This document shows, piece after piece, positions 5,509 through 7,270 of a stretch of 7,270 nucleotides of DNA. Each line of letters opens with the position of its first letter. Positions within the stretch are counted from its first letter, which is position 1. The position numbers and the translations under genes are program-made. Below the pieces are notes generated by a model. The model did no database searches. It was given only the letters and a program-made list of their open reading frames with translations, and had not been told where the DNA came from. This stretch comes from Prevotellaceae bacterium. Its GTDB lineage: Bacteria > Bacteroidota > Bacteroidia > Bacteroidales > UBA932. The DNA is taken from positions 1-7,270 of the forward strand of contig JAITSM010000025.1 of assembly GCA_031287815.1 (NCBI GenBank), in the 5' to 3' direction.

Positions 5509-5730
5509 ATGTCAAAGAATGATAAGTTGATAAGCCGGTTGATTTCATGTCCGAGAGATTTTACTTATAATGAATTGAAAACATTACTGAAGTCATTCGG
5601 ATATAACGAAATTCAGGGTTCGGGTTCGAGGGTCTGCTTTTCAAATGGACGGCATAAAATCAAACTCCACAAACCGCATCCGGGAAATATTCTGAAACGT
5701 TATCAGTTGGATTTAATATTAACGAATTGA
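5509..5730 (+). CDS. hicA: HicA family toxin
   Basis: The 73-aa protein has the small double-stranded-RNA-binding-like HicA fold: a first helix with FTYNELKTLLKSFGY (residues 18-32), a beta segment GSGSRVCFSN (37-46), and the strand plus tail IKLHKPHPGNILKRYQLDLI (51-70). HicA proteins are mRNA interferases that cut translated mRNAs until bound by HicB. Canonical HicA has GSH with a catalytic His. Here that position is Arg41 (GSR), as I recall for the LHKPHP subgroup, which carries His49, His54 and His57 instead. The C-terminus is a little short. hicB follows after 21 nt in the same direction, the toxin-first order usual for HicAB. The gene is AT-rich compared with ygiQ, which fits acquisition by transfer. 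Confidence 0.88.
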   Translation: MSKNDKLISRLISCPRDFTYNELKTLLKSFGYNEIQGSGSRVCFSNGRHKIKLHKPHPGNILKRYQLDLILTN

Positions 5731-5751
5731 AAGAAAAAGGTATAATAAAAA

Positions 5752-6090
5752 ATGAAAAACGTATTAACTTATAAGGGATTTATCGGGTCGGTTCAGTTTT
5801 CTGCCGACGATAGTGTTTTTTTCGGGAAAGTAGAAGGAATAAACGACCTTGTTACTTTTGAAGGCGAAACGGTACAAGAACTCAAAGAGGCTTTTCAATA
5901 TGTCGTTGACGAACATATTAAAGATTGTGAATCTGAAAACATTCTGCCGGAAAAGAGTTATAAAGGAAGCCTCAACGTGCGCCTTACGCCGGATTTACAC
6001 CGCCGGGCGGCTATCATGGCGAAAACGCACGGCACTACGCTTAATGCTTTTGTGAAAAAGGCTATTGAGCAAAATTTGGAATATGCTTAA
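5752..6090 (+). CDS. hicB: HicB family antitoxin
   Basis: The 112-aa protein has a partial RNase H-like domain over about residues 1-65. It starts with the strand KNVLTYKGFIGSVQF, continues with FFGKVEGINDLVTFEGETVQ, and has helix ELKEAFQYVVDEHIKDC. A ribbon-helix-helix DNA-binding tail follows at about 73-110, with strand SLNVRL and helices TPDLHRRAAIMAKTHG and LNAFVKKAIEQ. The N-terminal domain should bind and mask HicA, and the tail should repress the shared promoter, probably at the inverted repeats in 5425-5466. The start ATG is preceded by GAAAAAGG at a usable distance. The complete domains suggest an active antitoxin. The gene ends 42 nt before the terminator hairpin. Confidence 0.9.
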   Translation: MKNVLTYKGFIGSVQFSADDSVFFGKVEGINDLVTFEGETVQELKEAFQYVVDEHIKDCESENILPEKSYKGSLNVRLTPDLHRRAAIMAKTHGTTLNAFVKKAIEQNLEYA

Positions 6091-6124
6091 ATATTCTGAA
6101 TATTACTTAATAAGAATCTACTAC

Positions 6125-6166
6125 TTTCCAAAAAAAATAAAAGGAGCAACTTTAAAAAAAGTTGTT
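6125..6166. repeat. Right 42-bp direct repeat flanking hicAB
   Basis: This is the partner of 5404-5445, with 40 of 42 identical positions. Unlike the left copy, it continues into CCTTTTATTTTTGT, which completes a long hairpin stem. It ends 14 nt short of the tRNA-Leu gene. Confidence 0.88.
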
Positions 6167-6178
6167 CCTTTTATTTTT
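6133..6178. terminator. Bidirectional intrinsic terminator of hicAB and tRNA-Leu
   Basis: A 21-bp stem pairs 6133-6153 with 6158-6178 around an AAAA loop, with a single G-U wobble (GAGCAAC against GTTGTTC). The GC-rich inner stem is flanked by A-runs on the left and T-runs on the right, so it works as an intrinsic terminator in both directions. It serves hicB from the left and the tRNA from the right. Only one base separates it from the tRNA 3' end. Confidence 0.88.
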
Positions 6179-6179
6179 G

Positions 6180-6263
6180 TGCCCGGAACAAGATTCGAAC
6201 TTGCACACCGAAACCGGCGCTACCCCCTCAAAGTAGTGTGTCTACCAATTCCACCATCCGGGC
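6180..6263 (-). tRNA. tRNA-Leu (anticodon GAG)
   Basis: The 84-nt minus-strand sequence folds as a class II tRNA. The acceptor stem GCCCGGA/TCCGGGC is perfect, and the D-arm holds AATTGGTAGA. The anticodon stem CTACT/GGTAG encloses loop TTGAGGG with anticodon GAG at 6229-6227. The long variable arm is about CGCCGGTTTCGGTGTG, as in leucine tRNAs. The T-arm loop is TTCGAAT. The discriminator base is A, and CCA is not encoded in the DNA. It reads CUC and CUU leucine codons. Confidence 0.96.
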
Positions 6264-6511
6264 GATACTTTTGCGTAAACGCATGAGGTTTTTAAAAGGG
6301 AGTGCAAAGATAATAAAATTTTGATAAATGCAAGTAGTAAAGAAAAGAGTCATAAAAATGGCGTTTGCATGAAACGGACACTATAAACTAACTCCTATTT
6401 CATAGAATTGTTTTTATAACGTAGGACTATGAAATCCCAATGATGGTAGGGTATAGCAGTATTGGAAAGCAGTCTTTTTGCTTCGTTCCGATGACATTAT
6501 GTTAGTTAAAA
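6264..6511. other. Noncoding stretch between tRNA-Leu and the FISUMP gene
   Basis: Apart from the tRNA promoter and leader this 248-bp region shows no convincing gene on either strand. It contains a CGTTT-GCATG-AAACG inverted repeat (6362-6376) and a 9-bp perfect inverted repeat, ATTTCATAG (6397-6405) with CTATGAAAT (6427-6435), around a 21-nt spacer. The latter lies 77 nt beyond the stop of the FISUMP gene, where a 3' end structure could sit, but it lacks the usual T-tract. Confidence 0.5.
6305..6333 (-). promoter_or_regulatory. Promoter of tRNA-Leu
   Basis: On the minus strand TTG (6333-6331) is followed after 18 nt by TATCTTTG (6312-6305), the same spacing as at hicA. Transcription would start about 35 nt before the mature tRNA. 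The leader contains a small TGCGT-AA-ACGCA hairpin at 6272-6283. Confidence 0.75.
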
Positions 6512-7270
6512 TTACAGTGCGCGTATACACCGTACTTGGGCATAAGACCCAGCTCCGTTCTCCACGATTTCGTAACACGAGCACGCATAGCCACACGTTC
6601 TCGACCAATCTAAGCTCAAGACAACAGTCCCTTGGTTTTCGTTGACGTAGGACTCATTGACTTTTTGGCTAACCCAACCATCGTTAACACCGATTTTGCT
6701 AGCCCAACCATACGTGTCGTTTATTGGGGTACAATAGGAGTTCAATGCGCGTAGTGAACTGGTGACGGCGGCAGTACTACCGATATTTGATAGTAGGGTA
6801 GTGTAATCCGAACGGATAGGTAACAACCAGTTTGGAGGGCAAATACCTTGTACGTTACCGCTAGTACCAGATGTGCCACCCGCATATGAAGCACAAATAT
6901 CTGCGCTTGTATAGCCCCTGCCACATTCATCTTTTGTGCAACCGCTAATGGCTGAACCTATCGTTTTACCACCATAGGTTGCTAACTTTACATTTTGTGC
7001 CAACCACCATTTATTGTCGGGCATTTTTACAATTCTATACAATTCATTATCTCTACTATCTTTTATCCACGCTTCCCAATTTTTCGCGCCGCTGGTGCGC
7101 TGCTGGCAAAGGTGCGTAGCGTCAATATATAAATCGCTTCCCTGATAAGGGCAGAAATCACCCGGACATTCCGTTTTATCTCTGATAGTCGTAGGCGTAA
7201 TGGTCAATGCCGAAGTAGCGAGCGTCGTTCCGGTTACTATTTGCGTTGTTCCATTAGCGGCTATCAATGT
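6512..7270 (-). CDS. FISUMP-domain surface protein, 3' part
   Basis: The frame is open to the window edge, so the 5' end is missing and 252 residues are visible. The region begins with a Thr-rich linker (TTQIVTGTTLATSALTITPT), then CPGDFCPYQG (about 7168-7139). The FISUMP domain (Fibrobacter succinogenes major paralogous domain) runs from about 7060 to the end. Its recognisable parts are DSRDNELYRIVKM, WWLAQNVKLATYGG, YTSADICASYAGG, VQGICPPNWLLPIRSDYTTLL and a closing AQVRCIRAL. Twelve cysteines are visible, which suggests disulphides and location outside the cytoplasm. FISUMP proteins are typically exported lipoproteins or surface proteins of unknown function, and the signal peptide would lie beyond the edge. 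The TTG near 7267 is not a start, as the frame continues past it. Confidence 0.87.
   Translation of the reverse strand, partial: TLIAANGTTQIVTGTTLATSALTITPTTIRDKTECPGDFCPYQGSDLYIDATHLCQQRTSGAKNWEAWIKDSRDNELYRIVKMPDNKWWLAQNVKLATYGGKTIGSAISGCTKDECGRGYTSADICASYAGGTSGTSGNVQGICPPNWLLPIRSDYTTLLSNIGSTAAVTSSLRALNSYCTPINDTYGWASKIGVNDGWVSQKVNESYVNENQGTVVLSLDWSRTCGYACSCYEIVENGAGSYAQVRCIRAL

Noticed and set aside
6065..6286. Plus-strand 73-codon frame after hicB
   Set aside because: It runs through the terminator and the reverse complement of tRNA-Leu. Its VPGTRFELAH stretch is the translated antisense of the T-arm, a frequent false gene.

Overview
The window looks like a chromosomal segment from a member of the Bacteroidetes, probably Bacteroidales. 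This rests on four things. Several genes are preceded by the Bacteroidetes -7 promoter box TAnnTTTG. The thymidylate kinase has the Bacteroidales type of sequence. One gene encodes a FISUMP domain, a family found mainly in Bacteroidetes and Fibrobacteres. The HicA/HicB pair resembles the Bacteroidetes branch of that family. No genus can be named from the sequence alone.

Layout from left to right. (1) Positions 1-175 hold a heptanucleotide repeat region: twelve exact ATGATGT units, a 32-bp perfect palindrome, then changing heptads in the same 7-bp register that run into the 3' end of the first gene. (2) A minus-strand pair, read from right to left, consists of an OmpA-type peptidoglycan-binding lipoprotein (1307-2254) and, 13 nt downstream, an AAA/STAND-type ATPase with unusual Walker A and B motifs (142-1293). 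(3) An AT-rich plus-strand pair holds a zeta-toxin-like P-loop kinase that appears to have lost its middle part in frame (2385-2696), overlapped by ATGA with a 50-aa lysine-rich protein (2693-2845). (4) Two convergent core genes follow: thymidylate kinase tmk (plus) and a YgiQ-type radical SAM protein (minus), with stop codons 12 nt apart. (5) An AT-rich hicA-hicB toxin-antitoxin cassette (5509-6090) is flanked by 42-bp direct repeats. The right-hand copy forms the terminator hairpin of the adjacent tRNA-Leu(GAG) gene (6180-6263, minus). (6) A 248-bp noncoding stretch carries the tRNA promoter. (7) The 3' part of a cysteine-rich FISUMP-domain surface protein (minus) runs off the right edge.

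Housekeeping genes (tmk, ygiQ, tRNA-Leu, the OmpA-like gene) alternate with two small AT-rich toxin-antitoxin-like modules. The zeta-like module seems to be decaying and the HicAB module looks intact. I see no clearly new multi-gene system. The points most worth a second look are the apparent insertion of hicAB at the tRNA-Leu terminator, the in-phase heptad array with its palindrome, and the internally deleted kinase with its retained small partner.
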